NCBI GenBank assembly: GCA_963814985.1
Contig: CAWFFV010000013.1
Location: forward strand, 62,001 to 126,000
Direction of reading: 5' to 3'
From: CAWFFV01 sp963814985
Lineage (GTDB): Bacteria > Chloroflexota > Ktedonobacteria > Ktedonobacterales > Ktedonobacteraceae
DNA length: 64,000 nucleotides
Shown: positions 27,713 to 37,078 of the stretch, piece by piece
How positions within the stretch are numbered: position 1 is the first letter of the stretch
Layout: each line of letters opens with the position of its first letter
Translations under genes and position numbers: made by a program
Notes under the pieces: model-generated
What the model was told of the DNA's origin: nothing
Seen by the model: only the letters and a program-made list of their open reading frames with translations
The model's database searches: none

Positions 27713-29422
27713 ATGAATTCAAGTAATCCCCTGATCGTACAAAGTGACCGCACGATCCTGCTTGAAGTAGATCACCCACAACATGCAGAAGCGAGAGATG
27801 CACTTGCCCAATTCGCCGAATTAGAGAAATCACCTGAGCATATCCACACCTACCGTCTCTCGCCGCTCTCTTTGTGGAACGCTGCGGCAGGAGGCATGAG
27901 TACACAGGCAATCCTTGAACTACTGGCACGCTATAGCAAATATGCTATTCCTACTAATATTCTGGTGGATATCCGCGAGTACATCGGTCGCTATGGGCGC
28001 ATCAAACTTATTCAAGATGGTGAAAACTTGCTGCTCACATCGACTGATACAGCACTGATTGTAGAAATATTGCATCATAAGCGTACCCAACCTTACTTAC
28101 TACGTCAAATAGACAGCCATACTCTCCAGGTGGACTCCTCACGACGCGGACATATCAAACAAGCACTCATTCATATTGGCTTTCCAGCTGAAGATTTAGC
28201 AGGCTATACCGATGGCTCACCACTGCCCTTGCAGATACGCACAACGACACTCCAGGACAAGCCCTTTGAACCACGTGGCTATCAGTATGCTGCCTCAGCA
28301 GCTTTCTATGCGGGTGGAGCTCCAAGCGGTGGAAGTGGTGTCATTGTGCTACCTTGTGGCGCAGGCAAAACAATTGTGGGATTGGCAACAATGGCCGATA
28401 TCCAACGTGCTACGCTTATCCTCACACCCAATACCGTCGCCGTGCGCCAGTGGATCAGTGAAATTATTGATAAGACCAACATTCCCCCGGAGATGGTCGG
28501 AGAATATACAGGGGAACGTAAAGAGATCGCCCCCATCACTGTCAGTACCTACCAGATTTTGACCTACCGTCGCTCGACTGACGAGAATGGGAACGAGCTG
28601 GAACAAGAGTATTTTCCCCACTTTTCACTCTTCACCAGCTATGATTGGGGGCTGATCATCTATGATGAAGTTCACCTGCTTCCGGCACCTGTGTTCCGTG
28701 TGACTGCCGAAATCCAGGCTCGCAGGCGTCTGGGTTTGACAGCAACCCTTGTGCGCGAAGATGGCCGAGAGGCAGATGTTTTTAGCTTGATTGGCCCAAA
28801 GAAATATGATGTCCCGTGGCGTGAGCTAGAACACCAGGGCTGGATTGCTACGGCAGAATGTCATGAGATTCGCGTAGGGCTGAGTGAGGATGAGCAGCTG
28901 AACTATGCCATGGCAGAAGTGCGTGAGAAATATCGTATTGCGGCTGAAACTCCTGCAAAGCTGACGGTGACACGCCATCTTGTTGAGCGCCACAGGGACG
29001 ACCAGATCCTGATTATTGGCCAATATATCGACCAACTCAAAACTCTGGCCGAAGAATTGCAGGTACCCCTTTTGACAGGCCGTACACCCAATAAGCAGCG
29101 CGAAAAATTGTATGAGCAATTTAGACGACGTGAACTTAAACGCCTGGTCGTCAGTAAAGTAGCAAATTTTGCCATTGATCTTCCTGATGCCAACGTTGCC
29201 ATACAGGTATCTGGTACATTTGGTTCCCGTCAGGAAGAAGCTCAACGCCTGGGACGTATTCTGCGCCCCAAGAGCGATGGAGGACAGGCCTACTTCTACT
29301 CTATTGTGACACGCGATACACGAGATCAGGAGTTTTCTGCCAATCGTCAACTCTTCCTGACAGAGCAGGGTTATCGCTATGTGATTGAGGACGCCGAGAT
29401 ATTACTACCAGTTCAGCAATAA
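27713..29422 (+). CDS. XPB/Ssl2-type DNA repair helicase
   Basis: A 569-residue superfamily 2 helicase of the bacterial XPB group. Residues 1-190 are the N-terminal XPB domain with damage-recognition-like fold. Helicase motifs are clear: Walker A LPCGAGKTIVGLA, motif Ia TLILTPNTVAVRQW, DEVH box IIYDEVHLLPAP, motif III GLTATLVRED, and C-terminal motifs KVANFAIDLPDANVAIQVSG and EEAQRLGRILRPK. The RED residues follow in LVREDGRE. In archaea and bacteria such helicases act in nucleotide excision repair with a Bax1-type nuclease, but no such nuclease is adjacent here. It is coupled to the hydrolase-like gene upstream. Confidence 0.92.
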   Translation: MNSSNPLIVQSDRTILLEVDHPQHAEARDALAQFAELEKSPEHIHTYRLSPLSLWNAAAGGMSTQAILELLARYSKYAIPTNILVDIREYIGRYGRIKLIQDGENLLLTSTDTALIVEILHHKRTQPYLLRQIDSHTLQVDSSRRGHIKQALIHIGFPAEDLAGYTDGSPLPLQIRTTTLQDKPFEPRGYQYAASAAFYAGGAPSGGSGVIVLPCGAGKTIVGLATMADIQRATLILTPNTVAVRQWISEIIDKTNIPPEMVGEYTGERKEIAPITVSTYQILTYRRSTDENGNELEQEYFPHFSLFTSYDWGLIIYDEVHLLPAPVFRVTAEIQARRRLGLTATLVREDGREADVFSLIGPKKYDVPWRELEHQGWIATAECHEIRVGLSEDEQLNYAMAEVREKYRIAAETPAKLTVTRHLVERHRDDQILIIGQYIDQLKTLAEELQVPLLTGRTPNKQREKLYEQFRRRELKRLVVSKVANFAIDLPDANVAIQVSGTFGSRQEEAQRLGRILRPKSDGGQAYFYSIVTRDTRDQEFSANRQLFLTEQGYRYVIEDAEILLPVQQ

Positions 29423-29432
29423 CTTGGGCCTC

Positions 29433-29498
29433 ACTCTTGTTTTACTATGAATGGCAGGGTTTGCGGCGCAAACCCTGCCATCCATATAAAACAAGAGT
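29433..29498. terminator. Hairpin after the helicase, member of a repeated hairpin family
   Basis: Outer arms ACTCTTGTTTTA (29433-29444) and TAAAACAAGAGT (29487-29498), an inner 14-bp stem ATGGCAGGGTTTGC with GCAAACCCTGCCAT, and loop GGC. One mismatch and one bulge. The same outer arm and the same TTTGC-GGC-GCAAA tip occur at 34358-34412 with a different middle stem. Confidence 0.7.
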
Positions 29499-29547
29499 CA
29501 AAAAATACTTTCATTGAACAGGTTAACAAAAAAAGGTGGCATCTTTC

Positions 29548-29576
29548 TTGACATCTGCTTCGGCTGGTGATACTTT
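29548..29576 (+). promoter_or_regulatory. Promoter of the thioredoxin-like gene
   Basis: TTGACA (29548-29553), 17-bp spacer, TACTTT (29571-29576), 41 bp upstream of the ATG at 29618. The -35 is consensus and the -10 is weak. Confidence 0.45.
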
Positions 29577-29617
29577 GAAGCAGAAGAACAAATTTTTACA
29601 GAACACAAGAGGATGCC

Positions 29618-29953
29618 ATGGCAGACAGCTATATTGAGGTAACCAGCGAAGATTTTGCTGAAAAGGTTTTACAATCACCTCAGTTGGTCATTGTGATTTT
29701 TTCAGCGGAACAAAGTAGTCCTTGTAAAATACAAGAACCAGAATTCGTGGCGATCAGCAAAGAGTATCAGAACAGGGTGACCTTTGCCAAACTCAATGTG
29801 GATAGGCAACAAGAACTCACTACCAGATGGAATGTCGATGGCGTTCCCACCATGATTTTTTTCAAGGGTGGGAATGAGATCTATCGCATTAAGGGCGTAA
29901 GGATGCGTGATAAGCTGCGTCGTCAAATTGAAGGGGTTCTCCTGGCGAAATAG
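29618..29953 (+). CDS. Thioredoxin-fold protein with a single active-site cysteine
   Basis: A 111-residue thioredoxin-like protein. It retains the cis-proline strand (VDGVPTMIFFKGG) and the family's KLNVDRQQELTTRW helix. The redox motif WCGPC is replaced by QSSPCK, so only the second cysteine survives and the protein cannot act as a normal disulfide reductase. It could be a monothiol chaperone-like or glutathionylated form. The start has an AGAGGA site. Upstream promoter at 29548. Confidence 0.85.
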   Translation: MADSYIEVTSEDFAEKVLQSPQLVIVIFSAEQSSPCKIQEPEFVAISKEYQNRVTFAKLNVDRQQELTTRWNVDGVPTMIFFKGGNEIYRIKGVRMRDKLRRQIEGVLLAK

Positions 29954-30009
29954 AAGGGACTCTTGTTTTCTAGTCTCTCGGAACTGTTGGATTTTGTAGG
30001 AGTTGGATC

Positions 30010-31056
30010 TTGGTGTATTTGTATCCCATCCGGTTACAGGCATCGTTACACGAAACCCTCTGGGGAGGACACCGATTAGAGCGTGAGGGATGGAAGCGTC
30101 TTCCATCTGGTGACGTTGCCATAGGAGAGTCCTGGGAGACAGAAGTAAGTACGATTATCCAAAATGGAGCTTATGCGGGCAAGACGTTAGGTATGCTCGT
30201 TGATGAGTGGAAATCCCTGCTTCTTGGTGAACAGGCCATCGCGACTTTTGGTTATCGTTTTCCTTTACTGGCTAAATTCATCGATGCTAATGCACAACTT
30301 TCAGTTCAGGTTCACCCCGATGACAGTGAGGCAGCACAGCATGAGGGTGGAAAGCTCGGAAAAACCGAATTCTGGTATATTCTTGCCGCCGAACCAGATG
30401 CCTCTATTGTCCATGGTTTCAAAGCTACCACTTCCCGCACAGAAGTACAGCATGCCATTGAGAACGTGACATTGGATCAACTTCTGCATGAAGAGGTTGT
30501 TCACGCGGGAGATGTTATCTTTGTACCGGCAGGCACGGTACATGCCATCGGTCGTGGTGTGATGCTCTATGAGCTGCAAGAGTACTCAGATGTCACCTAT
30601 CGTATGTATGACTACGGGCGTCTCACAGCATCAGGCAAACCACGCGACCTCCATATTGAGCGTTCCCTCGATGTTGCACACTACAGTGTATCGCATCAAG
30701 TCAAAATGAAACCCATTATACTGACAGGTGGAGCGTGTTACGAGGATCGTTGTCTGGTAGCATGCCAATATTTTGTGACACGCGAGCTACAATTCAAGCA
30801 ACATGGTTCCATGAGTGGTCAGACCAATAGCAGTTGTATCATCCTCTCTTCTTTAGGAGCTGAGATACAGGTACATTATGGAGATTCGCTCAGTCGCAGC
30901 GAATCTCTATCGCGCGGACAAACTATGGTATTACCAGCAGGACTAGGCAACTATGCCATTGAAGGCAGTGGCGTATTGCTCTTCTCCTATGTGCCTGCAC
31001 AAGGAGATAGAGCATGGCAATTGTGGCAAGAAAAGAATTGTGATGATGTGGTGTAG
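30010..31056 (+). CDS. manA: Mannose-6-phosphate isomerase (class I)
   Basis: A 348-residue zinc enzyme interconverting mannose 6-phosphate and fructose 6-phosphate. Motifs present: LHETLWGGHRL, FPLLAKFIDANAQLSVQVHPDD with the zinc ligands Gln and His, GKTEFWYIL (Glu) and FVPAGTVHAIGRGVMLYELQ (His), quoted in parts here: AQLSVQVHPDD, GKTEFWYIL, PAGTVHAIGRG. Start is TTG at 30010 or GTG at 30013, both after GTAGGAG. The stop lies in the left arm of a shared terminator. Confidence 0.9.
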   Translation: MVYLYPIRLQASLHETLWGGHRLEREGWKRLPSGDVAIGESWETEVSTIIQNGAYAGKTLGMLVDEWKSLLLGEQAIATFGYRFPLLAKFIDANAQLSVQVHPDDSEAAQHEGGKLGKTEFWYILAAEPDASIVHGFKATTSRTEVQHAIENVTLDQLLHEEVVHAGDVIFVPAGTVHAIGRGVMLYELQEYSDVTYRMYDYGRLTASGKPRDLHIERSLDVAHYSVSHQVKMKPIILTGGACYEDRCLVACQYFVTRELQFKQHGSMSGQTNSSCIILSSLGAEIQVHYGDSLSRSESLSRGQTMVLPAGLGNYAIEGSGVLLFSYVPAQGDRAWQLWQEKNCDDVV

Positions 31057-31077
31057 CGCCTCTACACCACATCATCA
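31041..31077. terminator. Bidirectional terminator between manA and the membrane-protein gene
   Basis: Perfect 16-bp stem (31041-31056 with 31062-31077) and loop CGCCT. Stop codons of both convergent genes lie inside its arms. Confidence 0.8.
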
Positions 31078-31512
31078 CTCGCGTCTACGCTTCTTACGCT
31101 CTTCCTCCAAATCAGTAATCGTACCTTCGACAATATTTTCCTGGGAGTCAAAGTCCATAAAGGGAGGAAAAGGGCGCTGAGAGGTGAAAGGACGCTCAAC
31201 GTGGCTCATCTCTGAGATCACTCGCTTAATACCTGTGCTTATATTCGTGATAAGCAGGACAATATAAAGGAGTGCCCAGACACCAAGACCGACCAGGAGC
31301 GTGATCATCCCACTTACAATAGCGCTCGTTATCCCTCCACTTGCATTCCAGTTGAGATAGGTCTCATAAGTAACCATGACCAGGATGGGAATCCAGAAGA
31401 ACGTTACGACGACCTTCAGGAACCAGTGCATAAACCAGAATACAGCTTTCACCGGGTCCGAAGGCATTTTCCACGGCGGGATGAGTTCTTTTTTGCGTTT
31501 GTCTTTACTCAC
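31075..31512 (-). CDS. Small integral membrane protein
   Basis: About 145 residues. Two hydrophobic segments are evident: about 28-50 (AVFWFMHWFLKVVVTFFWI region) and about 70-95 (SAIVSGMITLLVGLGVWALL), followed by a charged C-terminal tail ending in a run of Glu, Lys and Arg. GTG at 31512 is preferred because AAGGAAGGG lies upstream; the frame is open to 31551. No family recognised. Converges on manA. Confidence 0.65.
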   Translation of the reverse strand: MSKDKRKKELIPPWKMPSDPVKAVFWFMHWFLKVVVTFFWIPILVMVTYETYLNWNASGGITSAIVSGMITLLVGLGVWALLYIVLLITNISTGIKRVISEMSHVERPFTSQRPFPPFMDFDSQENIVEGTITDLEEERKKRRRE

Positions 31513-31624
31513 ATCAGCCCTTCCTTGCACTGCATGACCATCTCTAATCAACCATATTGTATCAGTCTCACCGCACTTATGCTAGTGGTTGCGAGTGCCC
31601 GAACCAATCTCTGTGAGTCATCTG

Positions 31625-33116
31625 TTATCGCTTCAAAAACTCCCTAATTGCATTGATGTTTGCCTCTACGATAGCACCATTGTCTATCTTGTGGAATACC
31701 GGTCTGGCTATCTTTCAGTAGATTGCCAGTCAGCACACCAACAACATGTTCATCATGTTTAATGACACCGCGCCCTACAAGTTTACGAATGCCAGCCAGT
31801 GTGGCCGCAGAGGCTGGTTCGCAGCCTATACCAGCCCGATCGATCACAGCTTTGGCCACAAGAATCTCAGCATCACTCACCTGTTCGACTATTCCATCAC
31901 ATTCCTCAATGACGCGACGTGCCCGTGCATAACTAACCGGGTTGCCGATTTTGATAGCAGTGGCAATAGTATGCGCATGAACAGATTCTCGTGTAGAGAA
32001 ATCTTGCATAAAGCTCCGATAGAACGGATTTGCTCCCTCTGCCTGGATGGAAGCAATACGCGGCAAATGACTAATCAGCGAAAGTTCATAGGCCTGTCGA
32101 AAGCTTTCCCGATCGCAGAAGTATTACCCTAGATTTCCGGCAGGCAGAACAAGCCAGTCAGGGGCTTGCCAGCCAAGTTGTTGCAGAATCTCAAAACCTA
32201 TCGCTTTCTGACCTTCAATACGGAAGGGGTTAAGAGAATTAAGCAGATAGATCCCCAGTTCATTACAAACTTGTTCAACCAGGCACATGGCCGCATCGAA
32301 ATCACCCTTGATCTGTATCGTTGTCGCACCATAGGCAAGAGACTGCGCCAGTTTGCTTCCTGCGACATTGCCAGCAGGAAGAAAAACTATCCCTTGCATC
32401 CCGGCCTGTGCAGCATAGGAGGCCAATGATGCCGAGGTATTACCCGTAGAAGCACAGGCTACAGCTTTCGCACCAAGCAGATGAGCCATTGTCACACCAA
32501 CTGTCATTCCACGATCCTTGAAGCTCCCAGTAGGATTTTCTCCTTCGTGCTTCAAGAAAAAGTGTTTTAGCCCGGCAAACAAGCCTATCTGTCGATGCCC
32601 AATTCTACCAGTTCCACAGTTTTCAATACCAACAGGGTAGAGTCCGGTATTGCCTTCTGGCCGACTGATCACATCATGTTCAGGCACAGGCAGAATCAAT
32701 TCACGATAGCGCCATACTCCACTTCTGTCAAGTAACTCTTTGTCCGTCCCGATGGACCAGTTGGCAAGACCAGAAGCACGTTCATCAAAGAGTTGACGCC
32801 ATGCAGCACCAGACCGGGATGCATCACCTACATTGGTTTCACGATCCGACGATATATCTGCATCCTTCTGTCTCTGTGAGACATGCTGCATGGGAAAGTG
32901 AAACTTCGTCTCAACATCGAGCACACCACCGCAGTCACAGCGGTAGCGCGCTGGTTGCCCAACTTCTATCCCTGGATAGAGAGCTGAGCATTCGACACAA
33001 CGGAGTGAAGTTGAGGATAAGACATCAACGACTTCAGAGGGAAGAGGAGCTTGTGACCGATTATTCCCCTCGCCTGCTCCCTGGCCTGGCTGGAGACCAG
33101 TAGAATTGATCGCCAT
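31625..33116 (-). CDS. thrC: Threonine synthase ThrC, three single-base indels
   Basis: Converts O-phosphohomoserine to threonine with PLP. The N-terminus has a zinc-ribbon-like LRCVECSALY and YRCDCGG. The PLP lysine is in GENPTGSFKDRGM; ACASTGNTSASLASYAA is the phosphate loop. Three lesions split it: one extra base at 32126 creates a TAA after VLPAGNLG, a missing base near 32099 restores the frame at FRQAYELSLISH, and an extra base at about 31706 shifts the end. Correcting them gives GNTSAIGKAF after AGNL and the tail DNGAIVEANINAIREFLKR, ending at 31625, for 496 residues. ATG at 33116 lies within the end of thrB. Confidence 0.88.
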
Positions 33117-34095
33117 AACGCGCGCTAACTTCCTTTCGTATACGGCTACGCGGTGTATTAAGTATCCGCGCTCCATTCTGGTCCGCTCGTAAAACCATAC
33201 CTGTTCCCTCTACTCCCGCGGCACGAGCAGTTTCTTGCATAGCTTGCAGCACTTCATGAAAGCGGGAACTGGTCAGTGCAATGAGCGACGAACCTCCACC
33301 AGAAAGGCAAGCTCCATAAGCACCTGCTGCAACAGCAGCATTGATAATATCGGGCATAGCCGGAAAGAGCGCCTGACGATAGGGTTGATGCAAACGATCC
33401 TGCATAGCCTCACCAATCACCTCATAACGCCCGGTTTGTAAGGCTGTTAAGAGTAAAGCAACACGTCCGGTATTAAAGGTAACATCAGCCTTGGGATAGC
33501 TAGCCGGCAACAACTTTCTTCCAGCCACAGTATCCATGGGAAATGAAGGGGTAAAAATAACCGCCTTCAGAGCATCAGGGAACGGTGTTTTGATCGCATG
33601 GATTTTACCATCAAGGTGCGTGGTAGCAACCAGTCCACCTAACAGAGCAGGTGCAACATTATCTGGATGGTTTCCAGATTCAGCCTCCACTGCCAGCCCC
33701 AGAAGTTCCTCTCTGGGAAGCGCCAATCCTTGCATACGCAACCACTCATTGGCAGCAACTAATCCTCCCACAACGGCAGTAGCGCTACTGCCCAAACCAC
33801 AACCAGGAGGTATATTGATAGACATACGAATGCGTACGGAGGGAAGTGGGGCTTGCAAACGCTCAAAGAGCAAGGCAAAAGACCGGAAAAACAGATTGTC
33901 CGGTCCAGTAGATAAGCTTTCTCCCAGTGCTCCGTGTACCTCAATATAGGGACAAAGAGGATCACCACCACTCTCCTCCACCTCAAAGCGATTGTATAAT
34001 TGCAAAGCCAGTCCCAGACTATCAAAACCGGGACCCAGGTTAGCCGACGTAGCTGGTGTTAAAACAGTAACTGAGGTAGGTAATGCCAGTGCCAT
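33061..34095 (-). CDS. thrB: Homoserine kinase ThrB
   Basis: A GHMP-family kinase of about 344 residues that phosphorylates homoserine. Visible are the N-terminal TPATSANLGPGFDSLGLAL, the ATP-binding PPGCGLGSSATAVVGG and the third motif GAYGACLSGGGSSLIAL. ATG at 34095 follows AGGCAGG by nine bases; a TTG at 34104 is possible. Its 3' end overlaps the start of thrC by 56 bp, so the two are coupled. Confidence 0.93.
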   Translation of the reverse strand: MALALPTSVTVLTPATSANLGPGFDSLGLALQLYNRFEVEESGGDPLCPYIEVHGALGESLSTGPDNLFFRSFALLFERLQAPLPSVRIRMSINIPPGCGLGSSATAVVGGLVAANEWLRMQGLALPREELLGLAVEAESGNHPDNVAPALLGGLVATTHLDGKIHAIKTPFPDALKAVIFTPSFPMDTVAGRKLLPASYPKADVTFNTGRVALLLTALQTGRYEVIGEAMQDRLHQPYRQALFPAMPDIINAAVAAGAYGACLSGGGSSLIALTSSRFHEVLQAMQETARAAGVEGTGMVLRADQNGARILNTPRSRIRKEVSARYGDQFYWSPARPGSRRGE

Positions 34096-34164
34096 CGCTA
34101 GCAACCTGCCTTTCTGATGAAGATTGCATAGTTCATCCTTTCTAAAAGTACATCTTATTTATAA

Positions 34165-34309
34165 CCATGGGTCATCTCGAATTTTTGTTCGAAAAATTCG
34201 CATTCTCTCAAGTCGCTTGAGAAGCGGGATTGTCAAGGGCTGGTCGCCCCAGACCCCGGCAGGGATGCTGCGCACCCTTGCTTTTGCGAACTTTTGTTTC
34301 AAAAATTTA
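34165..34309. repeat. Intergenic repeat, copy A
   Basis: Begins CCATGGGTCATC and ends in GCGAACTTTTGTTTC. It shares with copy B (35595-35769) the stem TCTCAAG(N)CGCTTGAGA type, GCGGGATTGTCAAGGGC, CCCCGGCAGGGATGCTGCGC and CACCCTTGCTTTTGCGAACTTTTG, each interrupted by differences. Both copies sit in gaps of the minus-strand amino-acid operon. Confidence 0.7.
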
Positions 34310-34357
34310 GGAAAACGTAACTATTCAGGTACCCTCGCCACCTGCAGTGGCTCGCTC

Positions 34358-34412
34358 TTGTTTTATGCGGGTTGCGTGTTTGCGGCGCAAACACGCAACC
34401 CGCATAAAACAA
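34358..34412. terminator. Perfect 26-bp hairpin upstream of the thrB start, same family as 29433-29498
   Basis: Arms 34358-34383 and 34387-34412 pair perfectly around GGC. Outer TTGTTTTAT and the tip TTTGC-GGC-GCAAA match the hairpin after the helicase gene, but the middle of the stem differs while remaining paired. On the minus strand it lies between ilvE and thrB. Confidence 0.75.
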
Positions 34413-34478
34413 CCTGCGAAGCGCCGAAGGCGCTGAGGAATCAGAAAAAAAGACCTGAATAGTTACAGGAAAACTCTC

Positions 34479-35486
34479 TCACTCATATACTGGCGTGGTC
34501 CAATTACGGTATTTCTCATTTTCCCCACGGCAGGCAGAGAGGTACATAGCTTGTAATTGCATACTAAAGGGTCCGGGTTTGCCTGTCCCTACGGGACGAT
34601 GATCCACACTGACAACAGGAGAGATCTGTACCCCTGTCCCACACATAAAAACTTCACTGGCGGCATACAGCTCTGTGCGATCGATGCGCCGTTCTTCTAC
34701 CTCCATCCCAAATTCCTCGCGGACCATTTCAATGAGCGTATTACGTGTGATTCCCTCCAGAATATCTTCAGCGATGCCCGGAGTTGCAAGCTTGCCATGA
34801 CGTAAGATAAAGAGATTGCAGGAACTTGCCTCTGAAACAGTCCCATCATGGGTGAGCATAATGGCTTCATCAAAGCCTGCACTTTTGGCATCATCCACAG
34901 CCAGTGAACAGTTGACATAGGCGCCAGCCACTTTAGCACGTACAGGCATAGCATTACTATTAGCGCGCCGCCACGAAGAGGTACAGACCTGCAACCCATG
35001 GCTAATATCGACATAGTTTCCCATGGGGAAGGTGTAAATAGTCAGTGCATCCGCTAAATCACTAAGCGCCAACCTGATGGTACATGACGACTTATATGCT
35101 AATGGGCGCACATACACATCCTGACGATAGCCATGCTTACGTACCAGTTCAACAGTGATTTGACAAAGATCATCGATCGATTCTTTGGGATGGATACGCA
35201 AAACATTCCAGGAGTCTGCCATACGCTCATAATGCTCACGCATCTTGAGCAGGTACAATTGCCCATGTTTCTCATTCCAATAGCCACGAATGCCCTCAAA
35301 GCAGGCTGTTCCATAGTGAAGTGCATGGGTTGCTACACTCACTTTAGCCTCACCCATAGGAACAATACGGCCCTCGAAGTAAGCATAGCCTTCTTCAGTA
35401 TCCTGCTGAAGAGCATCTTCCTCCTGGATTTGCGCTGTTTTCTCCTCCTGGTCATTTGGTGACACTGAAGATTTAACCTGACTCAC
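34479..35486 (-). CDS. ilvE: Branched-chain amino-acid aminotransferase IlvE
   Basis: A fold-type IV PLP enzyme of 335 residues making Leu, Ile and Val from their keto acids. Key parts are GYAYFEGRIVPMGEAKVSV at the start of the domain (parts YFEGRIVPM, VSVATHALHYG), CFEGIRGY, the Schiff-base lysine in VRAKVAGAYVNC, and EAIMLTHDGTVSEASSCNLF (parts EAIMLTHDG, VSEASSCNLF). GTG at 35486 is chosen because AAGGAGG precedes it by six bases; an upstream ATG at 35573 lacks a site. A low-complexity N-terminal stretch rich in Gln and Glu (about 40 residues) precedes the enzyme domain. Confidence 0.93.
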   Translation of the reverse strand: MSQVKSSVSPNDQEEKTAQIQEEDALQQDTEEGYAYFEGRIVPMGEAKVSVATHALHYGTACFEGIRGYWNEKHGQLYLLKMREHYERMADSWNVLRIHPKESIDDLCQITVELVRKHGYRQDVYVRPLAYKSSCTIRLALSDLADALTIYTFPMGNYVDISHGLQVCTSSWRRANSNAMPVRAKVAGAYVNCSLAVDDAKSAGFDEAIMLTHDGTVSEASSCNLFILRHGKLATPGIAEDILEGITRNTLIEMVREEFGMEVEERRIDRTELYAASEVFMCGTGVQISPVVSVDHRPVGTGKPGPFSMQLQAMYLSACRGENEKYRNWTTPVYE

Positions 35487-35594
35487 ACGTTTCCTCCTTG
35501 CTTTCTCTTCTCTTGCGCCGCCTTCGGCGGCCTTTAAAAAAAGGGGAAATTGCGATCCCAGGAAGTTCCCCAAACTTCCCGCCTCGCGCTCCGG

Positions 35595-35769
35595 CCATGG
35601 GTCATCCCGAATTTTTCAAACAAAAGTTCGCTCCCTCTCAAGCGGCTTGAGAAGCGGGATTGTCAAGGGCGGCCAGACCTTGACCGGGGTTTGGGGACAC
35701 CCCAAACCCCGGCAGGGATGCTGCGCTCCCTGCACCCTTGCTTTTGCGAACTTTTGAAACAAAAGTTCT
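35595..35769. repeat. Intergenic repeat, copy B
   Basis: Homologous to copy A but with an added perfect 13-bp hairpin (CCGGGGTTTGGGG, loop ACA). Near the ends, ACAAAAGTTCGC faces GCGAACTTTTG in inverted orientation, as terminal inverted repeats would. It separates leuA from ilvE. Confidence 0.7.
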
Positions 35770-35820
35770 ATATTACTCATGATCTGGCGTCTTCTTTCCC
35801 ACATTTGGGGTCAAATTGGC

Positions 35821-37000
35821 TTAAATGATGGCGGGAGCTTCCATACCACTCCCAATGATAGAGATCAGATCCTCATCGGTAATATGCTTTTTCTGATCAG
35901 CCAGAGCCACAAAGCGGCTATAAACCACCTTGAGTTGTTCAGCATTGAGCTTACGACCTAGCTGGCGTAGACGTGCATCCAGGCCATGACGACCAGAATG
36001 TTTACCAAGTACCAGCTGTGTATCAAGCCAGCCTACAGATTGGGGAGTCATGATCTCATACGTCTGGCGATTTTTCAGCATGCCATCCTGATGGATACCA
36101 GCCTCATGAGCAAAGGCATTGGCTCCAACCACTGCTTTATTGGGTTGAACTGGCATTCCGGTCAAACGACTCACGAGTTGGCTTGCTGCAAGCAACTCCT
36201 GTGTCTGAATACGAGTGTCAACATAGTCAAAGATTTCGGAGCGTGTACGCAAAGCCATCACCACTTCTTCCATAGCGGTATTGCCTGCTCGCTCACCAAG
36301 CCCATTGATGGTCACCTCCACCTGGCGTGCTCCTGCTTTGATGGCTGCCAGCGTATTTGCCGTCGCCATACCCAGGTCATCGTGACAATGAGCGCTCATT
36401 GTCACATTCTCGAATTCCAGGAACACGTTCGCGCAAATAGTGGAAGAGTGCCTCATACTCATGGGGCAAGGTATACCCAACAGTATCGGGCACATTGATA
36501 GTGGTGGCTCCAGACTTGATCGCCACTTCAAAGGCACGACAGAGATAGTCCCAGTCGGTTCGCGTCGCATCTTCTGCTGAAAATTCAATGGTTGGGCAGA
36601 GATTACGCGCATAGGCCACAGATGATCTGATCTGCTGAAGTGCCTCTTCACGGCTAAGTTTCAATTTATGTTTGAGATGGATCTCGGAGGTCGCAAGAAA
36701 CACATGGATAACCGGTTGCTCAGCATCACGAACAGCTTCCCAGGCGGCATCAATATCACGGGTATTGGCACGAGCAAGTCCAGCAACAGCGACACCACGA
36801 ATTTGCTGTGCAATCTCTTTCACTGCTGCAAGATCTCCTGGGGAGGCAGACGGGAAGCCGGCCTCGATGACATCTACATTAAGACAGCGAAGCTGCTCGG
36901 CAACCTGTAGCTTCTCTTCCATCGTCATGCTAGCCCCTGGTGATTGTTCACCATCACGCAACGTTGTGTCAAAAATTTTTACTACCGCAGGATCTCCCAT
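35821..37000 (-). CDS. leuA: 2-isopropylmalate synthase LeuA, frame broken, no regulatory domain
   Basis: First step of leucine synthesis: condenses acetyl-CoA with 2-ketoisovalerate. N-terminal FDTTLRDGEQSPGASM and later SAHCHDDLGMATANTLAA and NGLGERAGN are diagnostic; HxH metal ligands are in SAHCHDD. One extra base at 36412 (expected GGAATTGAG, seen GGAATTCGAG on the coding strand) breaks the frame in the barrel. With it removed the protein has 392 residues and ends in SIIGSGMEAPAII. This lacks the C-terminal LeuA dimer domain of about 120 residues that carries leucine feedback inhibition. Homocitrate- or citramalate-synthase relatives remain possible; the operon favours leuA. A repeat lies directly downstream. 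Confidence 0.85.
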
Positions 37001-37078
37001 GGTTTTGTTCCCTCCTTCGGGCTTGTAAACTGCGCCCCTACGAGAGTGGGGACGATGACCCGCATCGCCCCCTACTCT

